Positions 17,516 through 25,964 of a DNA stretch of 64,000 nucleotides are shown here, piece after piece. Within the stretch, counting starts at the first letter, position 1; every line of letters starts with the position of its first letter. The notes under the pieces were generated by a model that worked only from the letters and a program-made list of their open reading frames with translations, was not told the origin of the DNA and ran no database searches. Position numbers and translations under genes: made by a program. Where the stretch lies: the NCBI RefSeq assembly GCF_000527175.1, contig NZ_AZUR01000001.1, positions 2,952,501-3,016,500 on the forward strand. Reading direction: 5' to 3'. This DNA is from Pseudogulbenkiania sp. MAI-1. GTDB lineage: Bacteria; Pseudomonadota; Gammaproteobacteria; Burkholderiales; Chromobacteriaceae.

Positions 17516-17767
17516 TTACTTCTTGGTTCGGTAGTTCTCGGGGTTGGCTTTGATGGCACGACCCGCGTACTCATCGAGTTCCTCTCGCGTCGCCTTCTGC
17601 GGTGCCACGGCCTGAGCCTTGAGCAGGCTTTCCTGTCCCAGGGCTTCGGCTTGAGCGGCCGGTGCAACAGGGCGATAACCCGCTTCACGGCCACTATTGG
17701 GGCCGGCGGCATAGGCAGCCGACGTCAGGATGGACAGGGACAGCGCGGTCAGGATGAGTTTTTTCAT
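17516..17767 (-). CDS. Small exported protein, likely copper-regulated
   Basis: An 83-residue protein with a clean signal peptide (MKKLILTALSLSILTSAAYA). The mature part is short, polar and alanine-rich, ending EYAGRAIKANPENYRTKK, and has no Cys or His. I do not recognise a family. It is a single-gene unit closed by a strong terminator. Its upstream region holds a palindrome almost identical to the one before copR, placed just ahead of a possible -10 element, so it is probably under CopR control. Confidence 0.65.
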   Translation of the reverse strand: MKKLILTALSLSILTSAAYAAGPNSGREAGYRPVAPAAQAEALGQESLLKAQAVAPQKATREELDEYAGRAIKANPENYRTKK

Positions 17768-17892
17768 GATTTATCTCCAACAGGGTATCGAGGTAAGGCT
17801 TTTCCAATCAGGCAGCATTCCTATGTGCCGTCGTCTCAAGCTTGATAAGCCAATCATAGATACCCCACCCCCACGCCAAGCTGACCGTAAGA

Positions 17893-17908
17893 TTACATTT
17901 ATGTCAGA
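17893..17908. promoter_or_regulatory. Putative CopR/CusR box
   Basis: The sequence ATTACATTTATGTCAG is an interrupted palindrome that matches 13 of 16 positions of ATGACATTTTTGTCAT found in front of copR (22189-22204). E. coli CusR boxes have the same TGACA-spacer-TGTCA form. Reading towards the 17516-17767 gene, a possible -10 TATGAT lies about 45 bp downstream with a weak -35 between, so the box sits where an activator would bind. It could also act on the divergent operon from 18448, though that start is 540 bp away. Confidence 0.5.
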
Positions 17909-18036
17909 TTCGACGATCCATTTGGCATGCCACGGCTACCTGCATGAACAAGTGCATCTCTATAGGAGATCGAAAAGGTCAACGTAGCGAAGTAGAAAAG
18001 TGTGCAAACGCATGGAATTCTCCTTGTTGGGGGCGT

Positions 18037-18381
18037 TTATGGGCGCGGTTCCTGTAGGCCGGCTTCCAACACCGCGAGGCAGCCGTCCAGACTGTCATGC
18101 AACAAGTCAACGATGAATCCTGCATCGCTCAGCCCCTGTCGCAAGTCCTCCCAGTCTTGGCCTCGTCTTCCAAGATCGGTATTTTTCACGGTGTATTTCC
18201 CTTGCCATGCATCATCTTGGATGCACTTTGCCACTTCCGCGCGTGGCGAGAGTTCAGATGACAAATTTGTAATCTGTTTGTCAGCCTCGTGTTCAGATCG
18301 AAAGCACATAATCTTGACCAAGGTCTGGAGTAGCGGCTGCATGGCTGGAGCCGGTGGCGGACAACAGATCGAGTTCGGCAT
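18037..18381 (-). CDS. Doubtful hypothetical protein
   Basis: A 114-codon frame in the otherwise gene-poor 17768-18447 gap. From about residue 25 the translation looks protein-like (EHEADKQITNLSSELSPRAE and GRRGQDWEDLRQGLSDAGF), with mixed charged and hydrophobic residues. The first 24 residues are proline- and cysteine-rich and less convincing. None of the three possible ATG codons has a good ribosome site. I do not recognise a family. The alternative is that the whole gap is non-coding upstream sequence of the copper-oxidation operon. Confidence 0.3.
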   Translation of the reverse strand: MPNSICCPPPAPAMQPLLQTLVKIMCFRSEHEADKQITNLSSELSPRAEVAKCIQDDAWQGKYTVKNTDLGRRGQDWEDLRQGLSDAGFIVDLLHDSLDGCLAVLEAGLQEPRP

Positions 18382-18447
18382 GCCTAGGGCATGTCGATTG
18401 AGGGACTTACTCGTGAATGTCCTCTTGTCCCCTGGAGTCCCAAGTAC

Positions 18448-19542
18448 ATGAACAACAAGATTTGTCTCGCAAGCTTTGTCTCTCTGCTCGGCATGTCAGC
18501 GCTGGTTATGGCGTCCCCGGTCGAAGAGAGCTCCATCAAGTGGCGGGAAGCGAATGAGCAGGTAAGCCAGTTTCCGCGTGGTCATGCGGATATCCTGAAG
18601 TGGGAGCAGGCCAACACACCCAAAAACAGCAAGGAACCGGAGGCCAAGGGGTTGCCGTTGCTTTCTGCCGAGGCGGTGGTACGTCAGGCATGGCTTGCTC
18701 ACCCCGACCTGGCATCTCCGCTGCGCCAGTTCGGTTCCGGAAACGTTCAGTTGATCGCCTCCGGGCGCTGGATCGAGCTGGATCCGGCCGTTTCTTTGCG
18801 CATCGAAGATTCGGATGAGGTGCTGGACGTGGCCCGAGACGCACGCCAAGCCTGGCTTGTCGCCGTGGCGGCAAAACAGGGTTTGCAGCATCAGCAAGAT
18901 GCGCTGGAAGCGACCGAGGCGGCGGCAGAACTGGCGAAGCGCATGGCCAAAGTGGGCAACTGGAGCCGCTTGCAGCAGGCCCAGGAGCAATCCGCCTTGA
19001 TCGAAGCGCAGCAGCAATGGCGGCGGGTTCAGAACGAGGCGAATCAGTCTCGGGTGGCGTTGCTGAAAGTATTGAATCTGTGGACCCGCAACAAGCCGCA
19101 GGCCATCGCCCTGCCCGAGCGGCTTCCCGACCTGCCGTCTGACATGATGACGCCCGAAGCCTTGCAAGCCCGGCTGGATTTCGTCGTGCCGCGATTGCCT
19201 CGTAAAGAACAGATTGAAACCCGAGCCAACGCCCAACTGGCTTACGACGTGTATCGAGCCGCCTATCAGCAGGCACGCAGCTATCGGGACGACGTGCTGA
19301 AACTGCGGCAATTCATCTACGACGAATCGGTCCTCCGCTACAACGGCATGTTGATGAACGTCTGGGAGTTGCTGGCCGAAACGAAAGCCCGTTCCCTGGC
19401 TGTCGACAGTGCGATTCAGGCGCTCCGCGATTTCTGGCTGGCGGAGGCCGATCTGCAGTTCGTGCTGCAAGGCGGGGCTCCGGACAGCTTTGTTTCATTG
19501 AGCGGCGGCAGCGCCGATGCGGCTGCCCCAGGCGGACATTAA
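18448..19542 (+). CDS. TolC-family outer-membrane protein of the copper-oxidation block
   Basis: A 364-residue exported protein. The signal peptide runs MNNKICLASFVSLLGMSALV to ALVMASP. The mature part is dominated by long helices (QDALEATEAAAELAKRMAKV and EAQQQWRRVQNEANQSRVAL), the pattern of the outer membrane efflux/TolC family, though it is shorter than TolC and its channel function is unproven. The ATG at 18448 has GGAG about 9 bases upstream and starts the signal peptide. It lies 16 bp before the multicopper oxidase gene and so is probably the first gene of that operon. Confidence 0.75.
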   Translation: MNNKICLASFVSLLGMSALVMASPVEESSIKWREANEQVSQFPRGHADILKWEQANTPKNSKEPEAKGLPLLSAEAVVRQAWLAHPDLASPLRQFGSGNVQLIASGRWIELDPAVSLRIEDSDEVLDVARDARQAWLVAVAAKQGLQHQQDALEATEAAAELAKRMAKVGNWSRLQQAQEQSALIEAQQQWRRVQNEANQSRVALLKVLNLWTRNKPQAIALPERLPDLPSDMMTPEALQARLDFVVPRLPRKEQIETRANAQLAYDVYRAAYQQARSYRDDVLKLRQFIYDESVLRYNGMLMNVWELLAETKARSLAVDSAIQALRDFWLAEADLQFVLQGGAPDSFVSLSGGSADAAAPGGH

Positions 19543-19558
19543 AAGGGAAAGAACGAAT

Positions 19559-20956
19559 ATGGATATGTCTCGTCGTCAATTCTTCAGCGGCGCCGCTACC
19601 GCCGTCGTCAGCGCCACGGTCGCCCGGTCCGCCTTGGCGGCACTGCCCGAGCCGGTGATTCAGACTTCTGTCGAAACGGCTCCCCCGCTGATTCCCGACA
19701 CCGGCCGTCCTTACAATCCGGTTGTCACCCTCAATGGCTGGACCTTGCCGTGGCGCATGAACAATGGCGTCAAGGAGTTTCACCTGGTCGCCGAGCCGGT
19801 GGAGCGTGAAATGGCGCCCGGCTTTACCGCGCAACTATGGGGCTACAACGGCCAAAGCCCCGGGCCGACCATCGAAGTGGTAGAAGGCGACCGGGTGCGC
19901 ATCTTCGTCACGAACAAACTACCGGAGCACACCAGTATTCACTGGCATGGCCAGCGTCTGCCAAGCGGGATGGATGGCGTTTCCGGCCTGACCCAGCGCA
20001 GCATCAAGCCAGGCAAGACCTTCGTCTATGAGTTCGTGGCGCGGCGGCCGGGCACGTTCATGTATCACCCCCACGCCGATGAAATGGTGCAGATGGCCAT
20101 GGGTATGCATGGCTTCTGGGTCACCCATCCCAAGGGCAAGCACCCGCTGATCGACGAGGTGGATCGGGATTTCTGCTTCCTGCTCAATGCCTTCGACGTG
20201 GAGCCCGGCAGCAAGACGCCCAAGGTCAATACCATGACCGATTTCAATATCTGGGCGTGGAACAGCCGCATCTTCCCCGGCATCGACTCGTTGAACGTCA
20301 GGCTGAACGACAAGGTGCGCATTCGCATCGGCAACCTGACCATGACCAACCACCCGATTCATTTGCATGGGCATGAATTCCTGATCACCGGGACGGATGG
20401 CGGCCCTACGCCCAAATCCACCCGCTGGTACGAGGTGACGACGGACATCGCGGTCGGGCAGATGCGCCAGTTGGAGTTCATCGCGGATGAGGAAGGCGAT
20501 TGGGCCATCCATTGCCACAAGAGCCATCACACCATGAATGCGATGGGGCACGACGTGCCGACCATGATCGGCATCGACCACCGTGGCCTGGTCCAGAAGA
20601 TTCAGAAAGTCGTGCCCGACTACATGATGATGGGCGAGCGCGGCATGGCGGATATGGGCGAGATGGAAATGCCCATCCCCGACAACACCGCGCCGATGAT
20701 GACCGGCCAAGGCCCCTTCGGCCCCTTGGAAATGGGCGGCATGTTCAGCGTGCTGAAAGTTCGCAAGGACCAGAAACCGGGCGATTACAAGGATCCGGGC
20801 TGGTACAAGCACCCCGAAGGCACGGTGGCGTACGAGTACAAAGGCGCGCTGTCGGAGCCGGTTCGTGGAGGTCAAGCGGCTCAAACAGAGCCCAAGCCGA
20901 ACAGCAATACGGTGGTCAAGGCCAAAAAGCCGGCCTCGCATACCAACCAGCATTAA
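19559..20956 (+). CDS. Periplasmic multicopper oxidase, Tat-exported
   Basis: A 465-residue enzyme expected to oxidise toxic Cu(I) to Cu(II) in the periplasm. A twin-arginine signal (SRRQFFSGAATAVVSATVA) opens it. The copper ligand motifs are all present: HWHGQRLPSG, PGTFMYHPHADEM, NHPIHLHGHEFLITG and the combined type 1/type 3 motif WAIHCHKSHHTMNAMGH. A methionine-rich segment near residue 365 (MMMGERGMADMGEMEMP) probably captures copper, as in CueO and CopA-type oxidases. It is translated from AAAGGGAAAG upstream of 19559 and is followed 41 bp later by the cupredoxin gene. Confidence 0.92.
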   Translation: MDMSRRQFFSGAATAVVSATVARSALAALPEPVIQTSVETAPPLIPDTGRPYNPVVTLNGWTLPWRMNNGVKEFHLVAEPVEREMAPGFTAQLWGYNGQSPGPTIEVVEGDRVRIFVTNKLPEHTSIHWHGQRLPSGMDGVSGLTQRSIKPGKTFVYEFVARRPGTFMYHPHADEMVQMAMGMHGFWVTHPKGKHPLIDEVDRDFCFLLNAFDVEPGSKTPKVNTMTDFNIWAWNSRIFPGIDSLNVRLNDKVRIRIGNLTMTNHPIHLHGHEFLITGTDGGPTPKSTRWYEVTTDIAVGQMRQLEFIADEEGDWAIHCHKSHHTMNAMGHDVPTMIGIDHRGLVQKIQKVVPDYMMMGERGMADMGEMEMPIPDNTAPMMTGQGPFGPLEMGGMFSVLKVRKDQKPGDYKDPGWYKHPEGTVAYEYKGALSEPVRGGQAAQTEPKPNSNTVVKAKKPASHTNQH

Positions 20957-20997
20957 CCCGGCGGCATCGCCGACATCGTCAATCTCGAGAGGTATTC

Positions 20998-21483
20998 ATG
21001 AAACCCACCCACCCGAAAATGATTGCCCTTTCCTTGATGGCCGCCTTGGCGGCTGCTTCGGCCATGGCCTCCGGCACGCACGCCGGCGGTCACGGCGGTG
21101 AAGTAAGCGCCATCGGCCAGCCCGGGCAGGCCGCGAAAGTCACTCGCACGATCAAGATCGACATGACTGACAACATGCGGTTCTCCCAGGACCTCATCAA
21201 GGTAAAACGAGGAGAAACGATTCGGTTCGTACTGAAAAACAATGGTCAAGTGAAGCATGAATTCAGCCTGGGGACGGAAAAAGAGCTAAAAGAGCACTAC
21301 GAAGTCATGAAGAAGTTTCCGGACATGGAGCACGATGAACCGAGCAAGATTTCCCTGGCTCCCGGTAAGCAAGGCGAGGTGATCTGGCACTTCACCAAGG
21401 CCGGCACCGTCAACTTCGCCTGCCTGCACCCCGGCCACTTCGAAGCCGGCATGAAGGGGCAAGTCAAGGTCGCCAAGGGCTGA
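20998..21483 (+). CDS. Periplasmic cupredoxin
   Basis: A 161-residue blue-copper-type protein with a signal peptide (MIALSLMAALAAASAMASGT) and a short Gly/His-rich mature N-terminus (HAGGHGGE). The plastocyanin-like fold follows, with type 1 copper ligands in KHEFSLG (His) and CLHPGHFEAGM (Cys, His, Met). It may accept electrons or copper from the adjacent oxidase. It resembles cupredoxins such as CopI of copper-tolerance loci, but I cannot assign it to that group with certainty. The frame extending back into the oxidase gene is a shadow; ATG 20998 starts the signal peptide. Confidence 0.87.
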   Translation: MKPTHPKMIALSLMAALAAASAMASGTHAGGHGGEVSAIGQPGQAAKVTRTIKIDMTDNMRFSQDLIKVKRGETIRFVLKNNGQVKHEFSLGTEKELKEHYEVMKKFPDMEHDEPSKISLAPGKQGEVIWHFTKAGTVNFACLHPGHFEAGMKGQVKVAKG

Positions 21484-21568
21484 TGCCTGTCGGTACCCAG
21501 GTTCTGGTTATCTGGTCAATATCCAAGCTCTCTGACCAGGCTATTGCTTCTTATGCAAGGAGAAAGAC

Positions 21569-21898
21569 ATGAGATTTGTTCGTAAGCTCTTGCTTGCCGC
21601 CGTTGTCGGCATGACCGCGCTGAGTCCTCTGGCGCATGCCATGCAAACGCCAGCAGCCGCCAGTACCCAGGCGTCGATGTTGACTGACGGCGAGGTGCGC
21701 AAAATCGATCTGTCCGCCAACAAGATCACCATCAAGCATGGTCCGATCGCTCATATGGACATGCCGGGCATGACGATGATTTTCATCGCCAAAGACCCGG
21801 CCATGCTGGAGAAGGTGAAAGTCGGGGACAAGATCCGCTTCATGGTCACCCAGGAAAACGGAAAAATGGTGGTGACGGAGATCCAGCTCGCAAATTGA
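21569..21898 (+). CDS. CusF-like periplasmic copper-binding protein
   Basis: A 109-residue protein with a signal peptide (KLLLAAVVGMTALSPLAHA) and a CusF OB-fold domain: GEVRKIDLSANKITIKHGPI, then the Cu(I)/Ag(I) site residues in HMDMPGMTMIF. CusF chaperones Cu(I) to the CusB adaptor. The ATG follows an AAGGAG sequence. It lies 85 bp after the cupredoxin gene and is followed within 8 bp by what looks like the end of an insertion-sequence remnant, so it may be the last gene of the 18448 operon. Confidence 0.88.
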   Translation: MRFVRKLLLAAVVGMTALSPLAHAMQTPAAASTQASMLTDGEVRKIDLSANKITIKHGPIAHMDMPGMTMIFIAKDPAMLEKVKVGDKIRFMVTQENGKMVVTEIQLAN

Positions 21899-21905
21899 TT
21901 TCATC

Positions 21906-22184
21906 CAGCAGCCTGTCGGACTTAACCACCCGACCAGCATAACGTAGCCGTAATCTGGTCAATTTCCGGGGAAATGGCAGCTTTTGCTTGCGATTTCCCC
22001 TCCTGTTTCGCTACTGCGGACGCAATGTGGCCATCCATTTCAGATTCCACGCCAGGCATACCAGCGACCATTCACACGTTACCTTGTGCAAGCCACGTCG
22101 CAGGAACTGACGGAAGCAAAGTACCGACTTGATGATGCCGAACACCGGCTCCACCGTCTGCTTACGGAGCGCGTAGGCTGACGG
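21906..22184 (-). pseudogene. Remnant of an IS1182-like transposase
   Basis: On the minus strand the frame ending at 22011 reads YALRKQTVEPVFGIIKSVLC and then WSLVCLAWNLKWMATLRPQ, the conserved C-terminus of IS1182-family transposases. Only about 57 codons remain, with no start or catalytic Asp residues. At 21906-21923 lies CAGCAGCCTGTCGGACTT, which looks like an IS terminal repeat, placing one IS end 8 bp after cusF. The other end has been lost, and the copR promoter begins there. Confidence 0.7.
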
Positions 22185-22211
22185 CAAGATGACATTTTTG
22201 TCATCTTGCCG
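22182..22211. promoter_or_regulatory. Perfect palindrome before copR, putative CopR/CusR box
   Basis: Two perfect 13-bp arms (CGGCAAGATGACA and its complement) flank a TTTT spacer. The core ATGACATTTTTGTCAT closely resembles E. coli CusR operators. A -10 element TATAAC lies at 22231-22236, so the palindrome is centred near -47 relative to the likely transcription start, a normal activator position. It begins where the IS1182 remnant stops. The lack of a following T-run speaks against a terminator. Confidence 0.7.
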
Positions 22212-22259
22212 TCTCGTAGGGATTCCACGGTATAACGTCAGAAAAACGGGAGAAGTGGT

Positions 22260-22937
22260 ATGTGGATTCTGATTGTCGAGGACGAAGAACGGGCAGCCGC
22301 CTATCTCAAGCAAGGCTTGACCGAGGCGGGCTTCAAGGTAGATGTCGCACATGATGGCATCGAGGGCGAGTACCTGGCCCTCGAGCACGACTACGACCTC
22401 GTGATCCTCGATGTGATGCTACCGGGTAGAACCGGCTGGCAAGTACTAGAAAACCTGCGCAAAAGCAAATCGGTACCGGTACTGTTTCTGACCGCGCGTG
22501 ACCGGGTCGAGGATCGGGTGCGTGGACTGGAGACCGGTGCCGACGATTACCTGATCAAGCCGTTCGCTTTCTCGGAGTTGCTGGCCCGGGTCAGAACGCT
22601 GTTGAGACGGAGACCCGTGACCGAGCCGGACATCCTCAAGGTGGCCGACCTGGAACTTGACCTTGCCCGGCACAAGGCTTGGCGTGCCGGCGTGCGGATT
22701 CAGCTCACGGCGAAAGAGATGGCGTTGCTGGCGCTATTCATGCGCCGACAAGGGGAGGTACTGTCCCGCACGCTGATCGCCGAACAAATCTGGGACATGC
22801 ATTTCGATACCGACACCAACGTGGTCGAGGTTGCCATACGACGACTACGCGCCAAGATTGACGACCCATTCGAAACCAAGTTGATCCATACCCTGCGAGG
22901 GGTCGGTTATGTACTGGAGCCGAACCGTGCGAACTAG
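22260..22937 (+). CDS. copR: Copper-responsive OmpR-family response regulator
   Basis: A 225-residue two-component regulator. The receiver domain shows acidic pocket VEDEE, phospho-acceptor D in DLVILDVMLPG, the T/S in LFLTARD and the lysine in DDYLIKPFAF. The C-terminal winged helix ends RRLRAKIDDPFETKLIHTLR and VGYVLEP. It is of the CusR/CopR heavy-metal subgroup. A GGGAGAAG ribosome site precedes the ATG. It overlaps the sensor kinase gene and probably controls its own promoter and nearby copper genes through the TGACA..TGTCA palindromes. The metal specificity is inferred from context. Confidence 0.9.
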   Translation: MWILIVEDEERAAAYLKQGLTEAGFKVDVAHDGIEGEYLALEHDYDLVILDVMLPGRTGWQVLENLRKSKSVPVLFLTARDRVEDRVRGLETGADDYLIKPFAFSELLARVRTLLRRRPVTEPDILKVADLELDLARHKAWRAGVRIQLTAKEMALLALFMRRQGEVLSRTLIAEQIWDMHFDTDTNVVEVAIRRLRAKIDDPFETKLIHTLRGVGYVLEPNRAN

Positions 22938-24285
22938 GCGTATGCATTCACTGACTTGGCGGGTAGCACTCGGCTTTGCATTGCTGACCGTCTTGCTGGT
23001 TGCCGGCAGCGGGATCTATCTCTACCACGCACTCAAGCTGGAAATGTCGCTGCGAGATCGGGAGGAACTGGCAGGCAAGATAGCCCTTTTTCAAAAGACA
23101 CTCACTTTCGTACCGAATACCACGACCTTGCGCGAAGAGCCTGGATTGCTGACCCACTTCCTGATCGGCCATGGCAACTTGGCACTACGGGTCCGCAGTG
23201 CATCGGGGAGCATCATCATCGGTAGTCAGTCCCCCCTGCCGAATATCGCTTGGCGAGGTGTGTCACCTGCTATCGAAACACTTGGCGGCATCGGAGTGGA
23301 TGGTCAACCCTGGCAGGGGCTGGCTGCAGCAGGGCGGCTCGCCAACGGAGAGCAAGTACAGTTGGAAACGTGGCGCAATACCCATACCCAACAAGCCCTG
23401 CTGCTGTGGTACCGAAATCAGATCTTACTAGCCGGGTTACTGGCCACGGTGGTTGCCGCCGCCCTCGGTTGGCTCTTGGTGCGCCGTAGCCTGACACCAC
23501 TGGTGGCGCTGACCGCCTCGGCGCAAGCCATTCATCATAACACCTTGAGTCAACGACTCGACACCGGCAAGGTGCCCGCAGAGTTGCAGGGGCTGGTGGA
23601 AAGTTTCAACGACGTCCTCGAACGCCTCGACCGGGCCTTTGCTCAGCTTTCGGCCTATGCCAGCGACCTTGCTCATGAGATGCGAACGCCGCTGGGTATC
23701 CTGCTTGGTCAAACCCATGTGGCTCTCTCCCGGGAACGATCGGCGGAGGAATACCGCCAAGTGCTGGCCGACAATGCGGAGGAACTCGATCGATTGAAGC
23801 GGACAGTCAACGACCTGCTGTTTCTGGCCAAAGCGGAACACGGTGAAACGCTACTCTCGCGAGAGCCTCTCGATCTCGAAGCCGAGGCGCAACGTGTCTG
23901 CGATTTCTTCGAGATATTTGCCGAAGAAAGGGCAGTCCGGCTCGAAGTCGTCGGCCAATTGCGCGTACGAGCCGATCGGTCAGCACTACGACGCCTGCTT
24001 AACAACCTGGTCAGCAACGCCATTCGCTACAGCCCCCCCGGCGAGTCTGTGCGGTTGACGATGGAGCCGTCATTGCCCGGTATCATCATCGACAACCGCC
24101 CCTTGGGCCAACTCCCAGACGATCTGAACATCCTGTTCGACCGCTTCTATAGTCGTGGCGAAAAGGGCAAAAGTCATGGCCTTGGCCTACCGATTGCCAG
24201 AGCGATAGCTCGACTTCATGGCGGCGAGTTACGGGCCGAAATGCGCGATGGACGGCTGAATATGATTGCCCGGTGGGGGATCTAA
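22927..24285 (+). CDS. copS: Heavy-metal sensor histidine kinase (CusS/CopS-like)
   Basis: A 452-residue membrane kinase: first membrane span near residues 10-30 (VALGFALLTVLLVAGSGIYL), a periplasmic sensor of about 125 residues, a second span (ILLAGLLATVVAAALGWLLV), a HAMP region, the H-box DLAHEMRTPLGIL, the N-box NNLVSNAIRYSPPGESV and a G-box GKSHGLGLPIARAIARLHGG. I chose GTG 22927, with GGAG seven bases upstream and an 11-base overlap with copR; ATG 22942 is an alternative. It would phosphorylate CopR on sensing periplasmic Cu(I) or Ag(I). Confidence 0.88.
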   Translation: MRTRRMHSLTWRVALGFALLTVLLVAGSGIYLYHALKLEMSLRDREELAGKIALFQKTLTFVPNTTTLREEPGLLTHFLIGHGNLALRVRSASGSIIIGSQSPLPNIAWRGVSPAIETLGGIGVDGQPWQGLAAAGRLANGEQVQLETWRNTHTQQALLLWYRNQILLAGLLATVVAAALGWLLVRRSLTPLVALTASAQAIHHNTLSQRLDTGKVPAELQGLVESFNDVLERLDRAFAQLSAYASDLAHEMRTPLGILLGQTHVALSRERSAEEYRQVLADNAEELDRLKRTVNDLLFLAKAEHGETLLSREPLDLEAEAQRVCDFFEIFAEERAVRLEVVGQLRVRADRSALRRLLNNLVSNAIRYSPPGESVRLTMEPSLPGIIIDNRPLGQLPDDLNILFDRFYSRGEKGKSHGLGLPIARAIARLHGGELRAEMRDGRLNMIARWGI

Positions 24286-24346
24286 GGCGCAGTCTCAAGT
24301 CGGCCAGACTGCCCGGCCAATCAAACCATGCTAAACTGACGTCATC

Positions 24347-24703
24347 ATGAAAACCGTTGCCCGCTTCTTTCTGACGCTGCTGTTCTCGCTTGCCTTCACC
24401 CTGCAAGCCGGGGCGGCCGTGTCGTCGGAAGCGACGTGCAACGGTCCCCAATCCGCCGTGTCGGTCGTGGTGGCGAACGCCGGTGTTTCTGCGGACTGCC
24501 AGATGGCAGCAGGCGAGCACTCCCAGAGCACGGGGGAAATGTGCAAGGCGGGTTCGTTCTGCCCCTTGTCGCTGACGGCCCTGCCCGCGAATCAAGCCGT
24601 TGTCCCGATGCAGGAGCTGAATGTCGTCTATCCTGCCGAATCCATCCAGTTTGCCCTGCAGGACTTCTCGCGGACCTTGTTGCGTCCCCCCAGCCTCGTC
24701 TAA
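24347..24703 (+). CDS. Hypothetical exported Cys-containing protein
   Basis: A 118-residue protein with a signal peptide (FFLTLLFSLAFTLQAGAAVS) and four cysteines spaced through the first 55 mature residues (EATCNGP, SADCQMA, EMCKAGSFCPL), then a tail ending RTLLRPPSLV. I do not recognise a family by name; small exported Cys-rich proteins of this kind recur in copper islands, and the RPP tail resembles DUF2946-type proteins. It follows the sensor kinase by 61 bp on the same strand. Metal binding is an inference from composition. Confidence 0.6.
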   Translation: MKTVARFFLTLLFSLAFTLQAGAAVSSEATCNGPQSAVSVVVANAGVSADCQMAAGEHSQSTGEMCKAGSFCPLSLTALPANQAVVPMQELNVVYPAESIQFALQDFSRTLLRPPSLV

Positions 24704-24962
24704 CGCCATTTCCCTACCCTTGCTGTTTGTCGGCGATGCGCCCTCGCGTGCTGACGAATAGTGGTGCGAGCCAGGTGCGCTCGCCGCCCCTGCGCCGGGG
24801 GCGACGGCCAACATCGCCTCGGGCAGGCACCACAGTCAGTGAGTCAGCACACGTCCACCGGCAACGGTGGCGGCCATCCCGAACCCGTCCGCCGACAATT
24901 CGCTCTGGAGTCCGATGACGGTGGTGACGTCCCACTCAAACACAAACCATATGGAACAAAAA

Positions 24963-25865
24963 ATGATTGCAAAACGGACACTGCGCGCCGCCTTGGCAGC
25001 GCTACTATTCTCGGCTCTTGCCGTTCCCGTGGCGAACGCCGCCGCTGTCGAGCTGATGCACGTGCACGGCCTCGCCTACAGCCCGGACGGCAAGCAGCTC
25101 ACCATCCCCAGCCACCAGGGGCTGGCCATTTACAACGGCGGCCACTGGTCCCGGGCCTTTGGTCCGGCACACGACTACATGGGTTTCTCGGTGACGCGCC
25201 GAGCCATTTACAGCAGCGGGCACCCGGCGCCCGGCTCCCAGCTGGTGAACCCCTTCGGCCTGCTCAAGAGCAGCGACGGCGGCCGTTCCTGGCAGAAGCT
25301 CGGGCTGGAAGGCGAGTCCGACTTCCATGTGCTGGCCACGAGCTATGACACGTCGACGATCTACGTGCTCAACGGGCAGCCCAACTCCCGCATGAGCACG
25401 GCGGGGCTGTATTACACCGCCGACGACGGCAAGAACTGGCAACGCGCCGCGGCCCAGGGGCTCCCCCAGAGCCCCTCCGCCCTGGCCGTGCATCCGTCCA
25501 ACGGCAGGATGGTGGCGGCGGCCACCGACAACGGCTTGTATCTGTCCCGTGACGGAGGCGCTCGCTTCCAGCCGGTGAGCCAAGGCGCCCAGGTGTTGAG
25601 CAGCACCTTCAGCCTGGACGGCAAGAGTGTGTGGTTTGGCAGCTATCGCCAAGAGCCTCAGCTTGCCAGACTGGATTTGTCGACGGGCAAGACCGAGTCG
25701 ATCCGCCTGCCGGTGGCGGGCCAGGACGCGGTGTCCTATATCGCGCAGAACCCGGCCAAACAGCGGGAATGGGCCATCGCCACCTTCAAGCGCAATGTTT
25801 ACCTGTCCGCCGACGAAGGCAAGTCCTGGAAGCAGATCGCCAGGGAAGGCCGGACGCTGGAATAA
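24963..25865 (+). CDS. Exported F510_1955-type beta-propeller (BNR-like) protein
   Basis: A 300-residue exported protein with signal peptide LRAALAALLFSALAVPVANA. The mature part begins ELMHVHGLAYSPDGKQLTIP and carries repeats of the sialidase/BNR type (SSDGGRSWQKLG, TADDGKNWQRAA, SRDGGARFQPV, SADEGKSWKQIA), implying a six- or seven-bladed propeller. Relatives are labelled F510_1955 family glycosylhydrolase, but glycosidase activity is not shown and the metal-island context suggests another role. ATG 24951 is four codons earlier; I prefer 24963 because GGA lies 6 bases upstream. Its VMHVHGL-like start holds two histidines. Confidence 0.75.
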   Translation: MIAKRTLRAALAALLFSALAVPVANAAAVELMHVHGLAYSPDGKQLTIPSHQGLAIYNGGHWSRAFGPAHDYMGFSVTRRAIYSSGHPAPGSQLVNPFGLLKSSDGGRSWQKLGLEGESDFHVLATSYDTSTIYVLNGQPNSRMSTAGLYYTADDGKNWQRAAAQGLPQSPSALAVHPSNGRMVAAATDNGLYLSRDGGARFQPVSQGAQVLSSTFSLDGKSVWFGSYRQEPQLARLDLSTGKTESIRLPVAGQDAVSYIAQNPAKQREWAIATFKRNVYLSADEGKSWKQIAREGRTLE

Positions 25866-25964
25866 GCGCCACCGGCGTTCGCTAAAAGCCATGGGGCTTG
25901 TGGCAAACGGGGGAATGCCCCCTTTAGGCCAGCAAGAGCAACTTTCTTTGGATAGGAGAGTGAC

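Noticed and set aside
18002..18451. Plus-strand frame of 149 codons ahead of the TolC-like gene
   Set aside because: Serine/arginine/cysteine-rich composition without features, no ribosome site, and overlap with both the opposite-strand candidate and the supported start at 18448.
24336..24343. TGACGTCA-like palindrome just before the 24347 gene, considered as a CopR box
   Set aside because: The half-sites are too close and do not fit the TGACA-4-TGTCA spacing seen at the two better boxes; it also lies too near the start codon.
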